A DNA stretch of 33,961 nt from Prochlorococcus sp. AG-402-M23 (GTDB taxonomy: Bacteria; Cyanobacteriota; Cyanobacteriia; PCC-6307; Cyanobiaceae). The notes beneath the pieces were generated by a model that was given only the letters and a program-made list of their open reading frames with translations, made no database searches and had not been told where the DNA came from. Below, piece after piece: positions 8,270 to 19,358 of this stretch. Numbering within the stretch: the first letter of the stretch is position 1; each line of letters opens with the position of its first letter. Made by a program: the position numbers and the translations under genes. The stretch is from assembly GCA_003216575.1 (NCBI GenBank), contig QCIR01000014.1:1-33961 (forward strand), written 5' to 3'.

Positions 8270-9231
8270 GGTTGTGCATCTATAGCTCCTACTCCTTGAC
8301 ATGTATAGGCACCGCAGGCAATAGCAAATTGAACAATATCCTCAGCCATTTGTTTACTAATTCGCTCTAACTCAAAAGGTAAAAGTTTATAAATTAATCC
8401 TGCAGTAAATGAATCGCCAGCTCCAGTCGTATCGATCACTGAGAGGGGAGAAATCGCACATGACTGTCCCATGTGATTGTTAATTATCCATGAAATAGGA
8501 TTGGATCCATCAGTAACAATTACAGATGGTCTATGAGGCAAAGATGAAGAAATTTCATTGGGATCAGAAGTATTAAAAAACCATTGAGCCTCCTCATTAG
8601 CAACTTTTATTAATGAGACGTTCTTTAAAATAGAAGTTATTTTATTTTTTTCTTTTAAAGAAGGCTCTAATCTTTGAGAAACGTTTTTTCTCCAAAAAGT
8701 TGGGCGCCAATTAAGATCGAGAGCAATCTTCATTCCTGCACTTAAGCTTTTTTCAATACACCACAAAAAAGCATTAGAGGAAATTTCTGAAGCTAAAGGA
8801 ATTGTACCCACAACTAACCATTTAGCCTGATTAAAAACCAGAGGCCAATTTTTCATAATTTGTTCACGAGAAATCCCTTGATCGGCAAATCCCAAACCTT
8901 TATCTCCCTTAAATCCCTCAAAAGTTCTTTCTCCATCAGCATCTCTGCGAACTAATACTATCCTTGTGGGGCGAAGGTTGTCTTGCTGTAATCCTGCAAT
9001 ATTTATTCCTCTATCAATCAATAAATCCTTAAAATTTTGGCCAAAAGAATCATTTCCAAGAGAACCAATAAAAGAAACATCTACTCCTAAACGACTTAAA
9101 GCGCATGCAACATTAGCTGGGGCTCCCCCAAAACAATCGACAATAGGTAAATCAAATGATGGATTTCCCCCAGGAGGGCCAAGTCGATCTATCAAAGCTT
9201 CTCCAATAGCAATTACACTTGGAGCTTTCAT
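8215..9231 (-). CDS. PfkB-family carbohydrate kinase (probable fructokinase)
   Basis: A cytoplasmic ribokinase-fold sugar kinase of 338 residues. Signature 1 is GGAPANVACALSRLGVDVSF at about residues 35-54. Signature 2 is DTTGAGDSFTAGLIY near residue 270, containing the catalytic Asp and the anion-hole GAGD. The N-terminus (VIAIGEALIDRLGP) and the overall pattern resemble bacterial fructokinases, which phosphorylate fructose to fructose 6-phosphate, but substrate cannot be fixed by eye and other sugars or nucleosides are possible. The start is ATG at 9229-9231. It is preceded by mutY on the same strand 36 bases away and its last 55 bases lie antisense to tsaE. Confidence 0.92.
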   Translation of the reverse strand: MKAPSVIAIGEALIDRLGPPGGNPSFDLPIVDCFGGAPANVACALSRLGVDVSFIGSLGNDSFGQNFKDLLIDRGINIAGLQQDNLRPTRIVLVRRDADGERTFEGFKGDKGLGFADQGISREQIMKNWPLVFNQAKWLVVGTIPLASEISSNAFLWCIEKSLSAGMKIALDLNWRPTFWRKNVSQRLEPSLKEKNKITSILKNVSLIKVANEEAQWFFNTSDPNEISSSLPHRPSVIVTDGSNPISWIINNHMGQSCAISPLSVIDTTGAGDSFTAGLIYKLLPFELERISKQMAEDIVQFAIACGAYTCQGVGAIDAQPYLEDVESLLSRSNGGIS

Positions 9232-9267
9232 ATCTAATTGATTATTAATAAGTTTATTATTGATGAT

Positions 9268-10422
9268 TTAAAGTTTTTTATTTCTAAAAGAAAGCTGTTT
9301 GTGTAATTCAGAAATAATTTTGATGTTAGCCGAAGGGAAAGGAAAGTCCAATAGTTTTTCGGGGGAAACCCAAAGTATTTTTTGACTAGCTAACGGTCTA
9401 GGTTGACCTGATATCCATTCACAAAAATGAACTGTAAAATAAAGTCTCTTATTTGTATAAGCGTGGTCAAAAGATAAAAGCTTTGCTCCAACTTTCACAA
9501 CAATCCCAAGTTCCTCTTTTAACTCTCGAGCGATAGTATCTTCAATAAATTCATCAGGGTTTTTTTTGCCTCCTGGAAATTCCCACATTCCACCCATATT
9601 TGAAGTTTCTAAGCGCTGATCTATTAGCAATTCCCCATTTTTATTAAAAACTAGACCAATACCTATTTCTTGAAGAGTCTTTATTTTCTTCATTTCTTTC
9701 TTTGGGAAATCATGAGGATCGTACTTGATATAAGCAACACAGTAATTTTGTAGTGGGCAACAAGAGCAACTTGGTTTTTGGGGAGTGCAAATTTTTGCCC
9801 CTAAGTCCATCAATGCTTGATTGAAATCCCTAGGTCTCTTTTTTGAAAGCAAAAGAGAACTCATTTTCCATAATGTTTTTTGATCTTTGCTGGGAGTATT
9901 CTTAGTAGCCAATAGTCTGGAAAAAATTCTTTTTATATTTCCGTCCAGAATTGGTGAAGGCAAATCAAAAGCAGAAGAAATAATACTTCCTGCAGTACTT
10001 TTTCCAATTCCAGGAAGCGAAAGCCATTGATTTAGTTCAACTGGCCAAGCAAAAGGATCAAGAAAATTATCTTTACCTGTAAATTCGATTAATAACTTAG
10101 AAGATTGATGCAATCTTTTAGCCCTGGAATAATAACCAAGTCCTTGCCATTGCATAAGAACCTTTTGTTCATCTGCTTCCACTACTTCAATCAAAGTAGG
10201 AAATGTTTTCATCCACTTTTCCCAGTATGGAATAACTGTCTGCAACTGCGTCTGTTGAAGCATGACCTCCGCTATCCATATTCCATATGGCGAGATGAAT
10301 TCTCCCGATTCAGGAAAGGATCCATCTTTCCTTAATTTCCAAGGAATCCAATGACGACCACATTCACTAAACCACTCAAAAAGATTGTTTTGAAATTCTT
10401 CAATTGGAATTAATATTTGCAT
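9268..10422 (-). CDS. mutY: A/G-specific adenine DNA glycosylase with C-terminal Nudix domain
   Basis: MutY removes adenine mispaired with 8-oxoguanine. The HhH-GPD domain covers about residues 10-230. The catalytic Glu is E52 in AEVMLQQTQ and the catalytic Asp D160 in PILDGNIKR, after the helix-hairpin-helix LPGIGKSTAGSI. The four [4Fe-4S] ligands are C212, C219, C222 and C228 in the family spacing (6, 2, 5). A C-terminal MutT-like domain covers about 245-384. In most MutY proteins that domain only recognises 8-oxoG and its Nudix box is degenerate; here the box at 285-307 keeps every consensus residue (G, E291, R299, E300, E303, E304, G306). The ATG start is at 10420-10422. It is divergent from the hydrolase and probably cotranscribed with the sugar kinase. 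Confidence 0.96.
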   Translation of the reverse strand: MQILIPIEEFQNNLFEWFSECGRHWIPWKLRKDGSFPESGEFISPYGIWIAEVMLQQTQLQTVIPYWEKWMKTFPTLIEVVEADEQKVLMQWQGLGYYSRAKRLHQSSKLLIEFTGKDNFLDPFAWPVELNQWLSLPGIGKSTAGSIISSAFDLPSPILDGNIKRIFSRLLATKNTPSKDQKTLWKMSSLLLSKKRPRDFNQALMDLGAKICTPQKPSCSCCPLQNYCVAYIKYDPHDFPKKEMKKIKTLQEIGIGLVFNKNGELLIDQRLETSNMGGMWEFPGGKKNPDEFIEDTIARELKEELGIVVKVGAKLLSFDHAYTNKRLYFTVHFCEWISGQPRPLASQKILWVSPEKLLDFPFPSANIKIISELHKQLSFRNKKL

Positions 10423-10570
10423 TTCTCCTATCCAATTAAAAAAGGATTAATTAAAGTAATTGTTCTATTAAATAGAAAAATTCAAAATTATCTCAATTGC
10501 AAATAATTATAATAAAAATTATTTTAAATCAAGAAAATAATTATTATTAATTATATATACTTGTAAAGAT

Positions 10571-11470
10571 ATGCAGCAATTCTGGAATTGGCAAAATCAA
10601 AAAATAGCATGGAGAGTAGAAAGTAAAAAAGATGACTTTCCAATAGCAATAGTTTTAATTCATGGATTTGGAGCATCAAAAGATCATTGGAGATTTAATC
10701 AGGAATTTATTAGTACAATATGCCAATGCTATTCATTAGATTTAGTTGGATTTGGAGAAAGTAGTAAGCCAAAATCACAATTACCTTATGAGAAACAATA
10801 TGTAAATAGTTTTAATTATTGCTTTGATAACTGGAGCCAACAAATAGTCGATTTCTGTCATGAAATAGTCAAAAAGCCTGTGATATTAATAGGTAATTCA
10901 ATTGGTGGAGTCATCGCATTAAATGCATCCAAAGAATTAGGTAAAGCATGCTCCACTGTAGTGCTTATAAATTGTGCTCAACGAACAATGGACGATAAGC
11001 GTCTCAATGAGCAATCTGTTTTAATGCGTTTTTTTAGACCAATCATTAAAACACTTGTAAGACAAAGATTCTTAAGTTCAATGATTTTTAAGAATGCCTC
11101 AAATCCTACTTTCATAGAAAAAATATTAAAAATAGCTTACCCAAGTGGAAATAATATCAATTCAGAATTGATCAAAATACTTTTTGAACCTACCCAAAGC
11201 AACGGGGCATCGGAGGCATTTCGAGGATTCATAAATTTATTTGATGATCACTTAGCACCAGATTTACTAAAGGATTTAAAAATTCCAGTTTTTTTGATCT
11301 GGGGAGAGAAAGACCCCTGGGAGCCACTTAAAGACGCACAAAAATGGCTTCAAACATTTGAATGTATACGATCTTTAGATATAATTCCAGATGCTGGGCA
11401 TTGCCCTCACGATGAAATGCCAACAAAAGTAAATCCTATTCTTGAAAAAATAATTCAAGAAGCCATATAA
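10571..11470 (+). CDS. Alpha/beta-fold hydrolase
   Basis: A soluble alpha/beta hydrolase of 299 residues with a complete catalytic triad: nucleophile Ser110 in the elbow GNSIGG, Asp248 in WGEKDPW, and His277 in DAGHCPHDEMP. The oxyanion-hole segment is LIHGFGASKDHW (29-40), and a cap of about 70 helical residues lies between about 145 and 220. Cyanobacteria and plants have related hydrolases of unknown or pigment-related function (for example the pheophytinase-like group); the sequence does not decide the substrate. The ATG follows a very AT-rich 148-base divergent gap from mutY. Its 3' end overlaps the convergent sigma factor gene by 16 bases. Confidence 0.9.
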   Translation: MQQFWNWQNQKIAWRVESKKDDFPIAIVLIHGFGASKDHWRFNQEFISTICQCYSLDLVGFGESSKPKSQLPYEKQYVNSFNYCFDNWSQQIVDFCHEIVKKPVILIGNSIGGVIALNASKELGKACSTVVLINCAQRTMDDKRLNEQSVLMRFFRPIIKTLVRQRFLSSMIFKNASNPTFIEKILKIAYPSGNNINSELIKILFEPTQSNGASEAFRGFINLFDDHLAPDLLKDLKIPVFLIWGEKDPWEPLKDAQKWLQTFECIRSLDIIPDAGHCPHDEMPTKVNPILEKIIQEAI

Positions 11471-12456
11471 GCTTGAACTGATTCACCCGTTTTTCTTAAA
11501 CCTCTCAAGCCATCACGCTCTAAATTTCTCACCCTATCCCTACTAATACCTAGAACTCTTCCAATACCAGTAAGACTCATTGGATCATCCCCATCCATCC
11601 CGTAACGCATCCTTAAAACTCGATTTTGTAATTCAGGTAATTGTTCGAGTAAAGTCTCTAAATCGCCTTTCATACAATCACTCTCAATTTGTTCAGAAGG
11701 CATATCTATTTCGTTAGATAGCAGATCCAACAAAATAGTATCTTCACCGTCACCTATTTTGGTTTCCAAGCTGACAGGTTGTCCAGCTCTACTCATTAAA
11801 TCTTTTACATCGTTTTCAGGCAATTCAACATACTCAGACAACTCTTTTAAGGTTGGAGTCCGTGATAGTTGCTGGCTCAGTTCTCTTTGACCTTTTTTAA
11901 GTTTATTTAGTATTTCAGTTATATGAATTGGAAGTCTGATGGATCTACTTTTTTCTGCAATTGCCCTAGTAATTCCTTGCCTTATCCACCAATAAGCATA
12001 AGTAGAAAATTTATACCCTCGGGTTGGATCGAATTTTTCAACACCACGAACCAATCCTATTGTTCCTTCTTGTATTAAATCTAACAACTCCATATTTCTC
12101 TTCGTATATTTCTTGGCAACACTGACAACAAGTCTAAGATTGGCAGCAACCATTCTTTCTTTAGCTCTCCTACCATTTTTTAATTTCTTCTTTAACTGCA
12201 AAGGGGGTATTCCAGCCCTTTCAGCAAATAGATCAATTTCAGGCTTTTCTCCGAGATCACTTTCAAGTTTTGACTCGATATTTTCAAGAACCATGAGATC
12301 TTGAACTTGTCTACCGAGAGTTATTTCCTGTTCGTGCGAGAGCAAAGGCACTCTGCCAATATCTCTCAGATATGAACGTACTAAATCCACATCCGTGAAG
12401 GTCTTAACAGCAGCAGGTGGATTTTTTACTTGAAGAGCCTCTACTACCGGTGCCAT
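11455..12456 (-). CDS. Group 2 RNA polymerase sigma-70 factor
   Basis: A primary-like, non-essential (group 2) sigma factor of 333 residues. It has region 1.2 (SYLRDIGRVPLLSHEQEI, about residues 27-45), region 2 with the -10 recognition and melting segment (DLIQEGTIGLVRGVEKFDPT and FSTYAYWWIRQGITRAI), region 3, and region 4.2 with the -35 helix-turn-helix (MSLTGIGRVLGISRDRVRNL). It lacks the long N-terminal region 1.1 that marks the housekeeping sigma. Marine cyanobacteria carry several such factors that respond to light, nutrients or the diel cycle; which one this is cannot be told here. Start ATG at 12454-12456. It lies downstream of mgtE on the same strand, 100 bases away. Confidence 0.95.
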   Translation of the reverse strand: MAPVVEALQVKNPPAAVKTFTDVDLVRSYLRDIGRVPLLSHEQEITLGRQVQDLMVLENIESKLESDLGEKPEIDLFAERAGIPPLQLKKKLKNGRRAKERMVAANLRLVVSVAKKYTKRNMELLDLIQEGTIGLVRGVEKFDPTRGYKFSTYAYWWIRQGITRAIAEKSRSIRLPIHITEILNKLKKGQRELSQQLSRTPTLKELSEYVELPENDVKDLMSRAGQPVSLETKIGDGEDTILLDLLSNEIDMPSEQIESDCMKGDLETLLEQLPELQNRVLRMRYGMDGDDPMSLTGIGRVLGISRDRVRNLERDGLRGLRKTGESVQAYMAS

Positions 12457-12556
12457 GGTTTTGTTGAGTTTTGTAAAGCTTACTACTAAGAATTGTAAAG
12501 ATCAAATAAGTAGGACTCGGCTTCCCGCACTTTGAGTAAAAACACTCATTCGGTTT

Positions 12557-13966
12557 CTACGCCAGTCTTCCTAAAAGCCAAGAAGCTGTTTTCAAATAAA
12601 TCAACACTCCTGCTACATCCGTAGCAGTTGTAATAAAAGGAGCTGACATTAATGCAGGGTCTAATCCCATACGATCAAAAAGCAAAGGCAAAGAAGCTCC
12701 TGCAGTAGCGGCCAAAGTAGAAATTGCCATCAAACTTATTCCTACAGCTGTTGCAACCAAAGGCCCCTGTCCTTGCCACCAAGCAAAAGGTACAACAAAT
12801 ATTGCCATCAATACTCCTAACAAAGCGCCTGCTAATGCTTCTTTCGCTATTGCCTTAAGCAAACCAAGCCTCTGAATTCGCTGAGTACTCAAGCCTCGAA
12901 TAACAACCGTTGAGCTTTGAGCGCCAACATTCCCCCCCGCTCCGATCAATAGCGGAATAAAAGCAGCTAATAAAACTACTTGTTTAAGAACCTCATCGTT
13001 CATAGCAATCACTTGAGTTGTTAAACCATTAGCCAAGACCAAAACAGCAAGCCAAACTATGCGACGTCTAGCCACAACAAACAGATTGCTTTGAAAGTAA
13101 TCATCTTCATCCCCAGCCTGAACAGCACCAGCAGCATAAATATCCCTAGTAGCCTCTTGTTCAATAACATCTATCACATCATCAACAGTGACTATTCCAA
13201 CTAATCTTTTTTCAAGGTCAACGACAGGTAAAGCTAAAAAATCATATCTTTGAATTGCTCTTGCAACTTCTTCTTGATCAGTATCTGTTCTAACGTTAAC
13301 TACTTCTCGCGTCATAACCTCCCCAATAAGTGACTCAGGGTCAGCCACAACCAAATCCCTTAAAGATAAAATTCCTGTTAAATGTCTCTCTTTATCTGTG
13401 ACATAAAGGCTATAAATTGTTTCTGAAAAAGTAGCCCTTTGTCTTACTAGTTTCAATGCTTGAGAGACACTCAAAAATTCTTTAAGATCTATAAATTCTG
13501 TAGTCATTAATCTGCCAGCAGTTTCAGATTCATAACCCAAAAGTTGAGCGGTTACTCGTCTTTCTTCAGGACTAAGTTCTGCAAGTAAACGCCTTACAAC
13601 TTTTGCAGGCAACTCATCAAAAAGACGCACACGATCATCAGGTGACATTTCTTCCACCAAGTCCAATACTTCATTTGATCTCAAACGATCCAAAAGATTT
13701 TGTTGAACTGCTGGGTCTAAATATTCGTATACTTCAATTGCTTCATTTTTATTTAGAAGCCTGAAAGCCAAGGCTTGCAAAATCATAGGCAATATTCCAA
13801 TAGCCTGAGCTATATCGACTGGCTGGACTGGACTGAGCAGTGATTTCACACCATCGTAATTACCTGCAGAAAGCATTGCCTCTAATTGCTGCGCAACTGC
13901 TTCAGCAACCAAACTGCCATTCGCTATAGGTTGTGTATCACTGGATGCCCCTGTTTGTTCGTTCAT
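12557..13966 (-). CDS. mgtE: Magnesium transporter MgtE
   Basis: A cytoplasmic-membrane Mg2+ channel of 469 residues, normal for the family. The N-terminal superhelical domain (about 25-150) is followed by two CBS domains (about 155-275), which sense cytosolic Mg2+ and gate the pore. The C-terminal membrane domain begins at about residue 300 with RRRIVWLAVLVLANG and contains the conserved GAGGNVGAQSSTVVIRGL segment that lines the pore. ATG start at 13964-13966, 63 bases from the divergent glutathione peroxidase gene; the gap is too short for a large Mg2+ riboswitch and I see none. Confidence 0.96.
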   Translation of the reverse strand: MNEQTGASSDTQPIANGSLVAEAVAQQLEAMLSAGNYDGVKSLLSPVQPVDIAQAIGILPMILQALAFRLLNKNEAIEVYEYLDPAVQQNLLDRLRSNEVLDLVEEMSPDDRVRLFDELPAKVVRRLLAELSPEERRVTAQLLGYESETAGRLMTTEFIDLKEFLSVSQALKLVRQRATFSETIYSLYVTDKERHLTGILSLRDLVVADPESLIGEVMTREVVNVRTDTDQEEVARAIQRYDFLALPVVDLEKRLVGIVTVDDVIDVIEQEATRDIYAAGAVQAGDEDDYFQSNLFVVARRRIVWLAVLVLANGLTTQVIAMNDEVLKQVVLLAAFIPLLIGAGGNVGAQSSTVVIRGLSTQRIQRLGLLKAIAKEALAGALLGVLMAIFVVPFAWWQGQGPLVATAVGISLMAISTLAATAGASLPLLFDRMGLDPALMSAPFITTATDVAGVLIYLKTASWLLGRLA

Positions 13967-14029
13967 ATTCGGAGCAACAAGCCTCTATTATTTTATGACT
14001 AACTTCTATTTTTTATTCATTCGATATCC

Positions 14030-14506
14030 ATGTCCGTAAATATCAGCAAAGTTGCAGTCTTCTCTTTCGACAATGAAAAAATAACTTTTGATCATTTCAA
14101 AGGAAATGTTTTACTGATAGTTAATGTCGCCAGTAAGTGCGGATTTACCAAGCAATATAAGGCTCTTCAAAATCTTCAAGACAAGTATGGATCCAAAGGC
14201 TTCAAAGTTTTAGGTTTTCCATGCAATGACTTTGGCAATCAAGAACCAGGCGAGTTAGAAGAAATCAAAAAATTCTGTTCATTATCTTATGGAGCAAGTT
14301 TTCAACTTTTCCAAAAAGTTCATGCCAAAGGTCAAACAACGGAACCATTTACGACCTTGAATCAAGTCAGTCCAACTGGTGACGTTGAGTGGAACTTCGA
14401 AAAGTTTCTAGTTAACAAAGAAGGAGAGGCTATCGCAAGATTTAAAAGCTCAATAGAGCCAGAAAGTTTTGAAATTACATCAGCAATTGAAGGATTGCTT
14501 AACTAA
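14030..14506 (+). CDS. Glutathione peroxidase family protein (Cys type)
   Basis: A thiol peroxidase of 158 residues that reduces hydroperoxides. The catalytic tetrad is visible: Cys37 in NVASKCGFT (Cys rather than selenocysteine), Gln71 in the GNQEPGE segment, Trp121 and Asn122 in EWNFEKFLV. There is no signal peptide, so it acts in the cytoplasm. Bacterial enzymes of this kind usually use thioredoxin or NADPH-linked systems rather than glutathione; Cys65 and Cys83 are candidates for a resolving residue. ATG at 14030. Its last four bases overlap the convergent crcB gene. Confidence 0.95.
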   Translation: MSVNISKVAVFSFDNEKITFDHFKGNVLLIVNVASKCGFTKQYKALQNLQDKYGSKGFKVLGFPCNDFGNQEPGELEEIKKFCSLSYGASFQLFQKVHAKGQTTEPFTTLNQVSPTGDVEWNFEKFLVNKEGEAIARFKSSIEPESFEITSAIEGLLN

Positions 14507-14844
14507 GCTTTGAATTTCTTAGACAATAAATGTCCTATAACAAGAGAAAATAATCCAATTATTAAAGCTAATATTAAATTGAAGAAAAATAGTTTGTATG
14601 CGCCGTTGCCAATGAGTTGAAATAATTGAAAGGACCAACCACTAAATGTAGTTAAAGACCCACAAAATCCAAACCTAAAAATCAGTTTATATCTCCAAGT
14701 GATATTTAATCCATTAATAAAGCCTAATAAAAAGCAACCAATTATATTTACAATAAGAACTTCATCAATTTGCCATCGTAATAATGCAGCAGGAATAGCA
14801 CCTATAGCAACCCAAAGAAAATTTTTTTTAAAAAAATTATCCAT
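14503..14844 (-). CDS. crcB: Fluoride ion channel CrcB/Fluc, second of a tandem pair
   Basis: A 113-residue membrane protein with four hydrophobic segments. Family marks are NIIGCFLLGF in the second helix and the pore segment GFCGSLTTFSGWSFQLF (about 78-94), where the Thr/Ser-Phe track lines the fluoride path. Fluc channels are dual-topology dimers, and some species use two paralogous subunits. Its ATG (14842-14844) follows the TGA of the upstream crcB copy directly with no base between, so the two are translationally coupled and may assemble as a heterodimer. The 3' end overlaps gpx by four bases. Confidence 0.9.
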   Translation of the reverse strand: MDNFFKKNFLWVAIGAIPAALLRWQIDEVLIVNIIGCFLLGFINGLNITWRYKLIFRFGFCGSLTTFSGWSFQLFQLIGNGAYKLFFFNLILALIIGLFSLVIGHLLSKKFKA

Positions 14845-15237
14845 TCAAAAACCAACTATTAAACAACCAAATGCTAAAGCTATAATTCCTAAAGCTGATG
14901 AGATAATTGATAGTTTGAATGCTCTAAAAAATTTCAATTGTATAAATAACTCAAATATATCGTATATAAATGTAGAAAAAGTACTTAAGCTTCCCAAGAA
15001 ACCTGTTGAAAATAGCAAAAATAATTGATAAGAAAAATTTAAAGACGAAATTTGCGTTAATACAGAAATAAATAAACCAAGAAGGAAAGAAGAAGAAGTA
15101 TTAATTATTAAAATAGATAAATTCTTATTTAAGTTTATTTTTTCAAATTTTCTATAAATTATCAACCTAGCATTAGCTCCCAAAACTGCACCAAATCCAA
15201 TCAGTAAAATATCCTGAAAAGTATTAATAATTACCAA
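14845..15237 (-). CDS. crcB: Fluoride ion channel CrcB/Fluc, first of a tandem pair
   Basis: A 130-residue, four-helix membrane protein of the CrcB family. Visible marks are GFGAVLGANARLIIY in helix 1, NTSSSFLLGLF in helix 2, and the pore segment GFLGSLSTFSTFIYDIF. The usual Asn-x-x-Gly of helix 2 reads NTSSS here, with Ser in place of Gly. The start must be TTG (15235-15237), because a stop codon lies two codons upstream with no ATG between. It overlaps the SH3-like gene by 14 bases and is followed at once by the other crcB. No fluoride riboswitch is seen: the pair is buried in the gyrB transcript. Confidence 0.9.
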   Translation of the reverse strand: MVIINTFQDILLIGFGAVLGANARLIIYRKFEKINLNKNLSILIINTSSSFLLGLFISVLTQISSLNFSYQLFLLFSTGFLGSLSTFSTFIYDIFELFIQLKFFRAFKLSIISSALGIIALAFGCLIVGF

Positions 15238-15561
15238 TATTTACCCAACCTCTTTTATAAAATAATTGAGAAAAATCCTGACTTAAAACATTAACTAATA
15301 ACCATTTACCATTATTAGGAGTATTCCAAACTTTCAAAACATTAACTGGAGTTCCTGTTTTAACTCTAGTTAAAACACATGAATTTTCAGACGCTGAAGA
15401 AAGCAAATTGAATTCTTTCAATGAAATTACTGGTGAACCAATATTATTCTTTGCATGATGAATATTTGTTTTTTGAGCACCGCCAGCAGGCAAGGTAGTA
15501 GGAACAACAAAAGAGATGGCTAAAAGCCAGGAATAAACTATAAAAGTCCTTATTAAATTCA

Positions 15562-15562
<1 letters not shown>
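15224..15562 (-). CDS. Secreted SH3-like (SH3b) domain protein
   Basis: A small exported protein of about 112 residues. A signal peptide is clear: MNLIRTFIVYSWLLAISFVV followed by a small-residue stretch ending near AGGAQ. The mature part (about 45-112) looks like a bacterial SH3 domain, with CVLTRVKTGTPVNVLKVW, then KWLLVNVLSQ and the end KRGWVNIGNY, which is the usual place where SH3b domains carry GWV. Such domains often bind wall peptides or act in the periplasm, but no function is assigned. I take ATG at 15560-15562 as the start; it shares one base with the gyrB stop (TGATG). One codon upstream a TTG is also possible. Confidence 0.75.
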
Positions 15563-17571
<2,009 letters not shown>

Positions 17572-17697
17572 TTAGCCGAAACCTTTCCCGAAATTTCAAT
17601 TTAACATTGGTATTAAGGAAAGTCTTAGGAAAAATTTCAAAACCAAATCAAAAAAATCTCATGCAATTACTGCTAATAAACCCCCTGAAGAGAAAAC

Positions 17698-18597
17698 ATG
17701 CAACCCAATAAGCCACTTGTCATAGCCATTATGGGTCCAACTGCAAGTGGAAAAACTGAACTTGCAATTGATATTGCAAAAAAAATCAATTCAAATATTC
17801 ATAATGTTGATTCTCGGCAAATCTATATTGATATGGATATTGGCACAGCGAAGCCAACTGCTACTCAACAAAAACAAGTACAACACTTTCTAATTGATCT
17901 TTGCTTGCCATCTAAACCAATCAATCTTCATGATTTTCAAGCAATAGGAAGAGCATCTATGGAGAAAGAATTGCAACAACAAAAGGTAATTTTACTGGTA
18001 GGAGGAAGTGGATTATATTTGCAAGCCTTAATTGGAGGACTTAATCCTCCATCTGTACCACCTCAAAAATTTTTGAGAAATCAGCTTGATAAAATCGAAA
18101 AAAGAGAACGGCACAATTTATTAAAATGTTGCGATCCTATTGCTGCAGAGACAATACATATTGAAGACTCAATAAGAGTAATTCGTGCTCTAGAGGTTTT
18201 TTATGCCACTGGAAAAATGTTTTCTAAACAAAAAAACCTGAAACCTACTCCTTGGAAGGTTTTGGAGCTTGGGTTAAATCCCGGTAATTTGATCACAAGA
18301 ATCCAACAGAGAACTAAAGAAATGTATAAAAAAGGCTTAATCGAAGAAACTAAAGATTTGATTGTTAAATACGGAAATGATTTAAAGTTGCTTAAAACTA
18401 TTGGATATAGCGAAGCAAGGTCTATGATTAATAATAATATTAACTATGAGGAGGCTTTAGAAATAACAATAAAAAGAACATGCCAATTAGCCAAAAGACA
18501 AAAAACCTGGTTTAGAAATAAGCATAATTCTAAATGGCTAAATGATGAAAACCCTTTATCTGAAGCTTTATCTTCTATAAATAAGTTTCTAGGTTGA
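17698..18597 (+). CDS. miaA: tRNA dimethylallyltransferase MiaA
   Basis: MiaA transfers the isoprenyl group of DMAPP to A37 of tRNAs that read UNN codons (i6A). The 299-residue protein has the P-loop [11 protein letters not shown] near residue 13, the segment [19 protein letters not shown] with the catalytic Asp and Thr, the DMAPP site [14 protein letters not shown], and the C-terminal [16 protein letters not shown] that contacts tRNA. ATG at 17698. It is followed by infC on the same strand after 60 bases, so the two translation-related genes are probably cotranscribed. Confidence 0.96.
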   Translation: MQPNKPLVIAIMGPTASGKTELAIDIAKKINSNIHNVDSRQIYIDMDIGTAKPTATQQKQVQHFLIDLCLPSKPINLHDFQAIGRASMEKELQQQKVILLVGGSGLYLQALIGGLNPPSVPPQKFLRNQLDKIEKRERHNLLKCCDPIAAETIHIEDSIRVIRALEVFYATGKMFSKQKNLKPTPWKVLELGLNPGNLITRIQQRTKEMYKKGLIEETKDLIVKYGNDLKLLKTIGYSEARSMINNNINYEEALEITIKRTCQLAKRQKTWFRNKHNSKWLNDENPLSEALSSINKFLG

Positions 18598-18657
18598 TTA
18601 CTTCATATATGCTTAGAATTAGTCCAAAAGGTACTTTCCACATAAATTAATCACTGA

Positions 18658-19266
18658 ATGCCACCACGTCCCCGTTTTGATCGTCGCGCTCCAGAAAGAG
18701 AGCTCCCCAACATTAATGAAAGAATCAGCTATGCCAACTTAAGAGTTGTTGATTCAGATGGAACTCAACTTGGTGTCATTAGCCGAGAAGAAGCTCTAGA
18801 AGTGGCTCAAGAAAGGGAACTAGATCTTGTTTTAGTGAGCGAAAAGGCAACTCCTCCAGTATGCCGAATAATGAATTATGGGAAATTTAAATTTGAACAA
18901 GAAAAAAAAGCAAAAGAAGCCAAGAAAAAATCACATCAAACAGAAGTTAAGGAAGTAAAAATGAGATACAAAATTGATCAACATGATTATCAAGTTCGTA
19001 TAAGTCAGGCCACTCGATTCTTAAAGGCTGGAGATAAGGTGAAATGCACTGTTATTTTTAGAGGTCGCGAAATTCAACATACTGCTCTAGCAGAAACTCT
19101 TTTAAAAAGAATGGCTAAGGATCTTGAAGAGAAAGCAGAAGTACAACAATCTCCTAAAAGAGAGGGGAGAAATATGATTATGTTTTTAACTCCTCGTAAA
19201 ACTCCTTTATTAAAGAAAGAAACAGATGCAATTGAGCCTCAAAAAGCAATGAGAACAATCAATTAA
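18658..19266 (+). CDS. infC: Translation initiation factor IF-3
   Basis: IF-3 binds the 30S subunit and proofreads start-codon and initiator tRNA choice. The 202-residue protein has the N-terminal domain ([20 protein letters not shown], about 18-90), a lysine-rich linker helix ([20 protein letters not shown]) and the C-terminal domain ([20 protein letters not shown], then [14 protein letters not shown]). The C-terminal tail runs about 20 residues past the core. The start appears to be an ordinary ATG (18658-18660), unlike the rare AUU start that autoregulates infC in enterobacteria. It lies 60 bases after miaA. Confidence 0.97.
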   Translation: MPPRPRFDRRAPERELPNINERISYANLRVVDSDGTQLGVISREEALEVAQERELDLVLVSEKATPPVCRIMNYGKFKFEQEKKAKEAKKKSHQTEVKEVKMRYKIDQHDYQVRISQATRFLKAGDKVKCTVIFRGREIQHTALAETLLKRMAKDLEEKAEVQQSPKREGRNMIMFLTPRKTPLLKKETDAIEPQKAMRTIN

Positions 19267-19291
19267 ATTAAATAAAGTTGACTTTGGACAA

Positions 19292-19303
19292 ACAATTAAT
19301 TGT
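19292..19303. promoter_or_regulatory. Perfect 12-bp palindrome upstream of gntR
   Basis: ACAATTAATTGT is its own reverse complement and lies in the 92-base gap between infC and the GntR-family gene, 55 bases before the GTG start. GntR-type repressors usually bind short palindromes in their own leader, so this is a candidate operator; in AT-rich DNA a chance palindrome is also possible. Confidence 0.4.
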
Positions 19304-19358
19304 CACTAGTCATTCTATTTATTAATGTAGCCACATTCACACCTGTCATATATAACGC

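Noticed and set aside
13967-14029. Mg2+ riboswitch in front of mgtE
   Set aside because: Only 63 bases separate mgtE from the divergent peroxidase gene, too few for an M-box, and no hairpins are seen.
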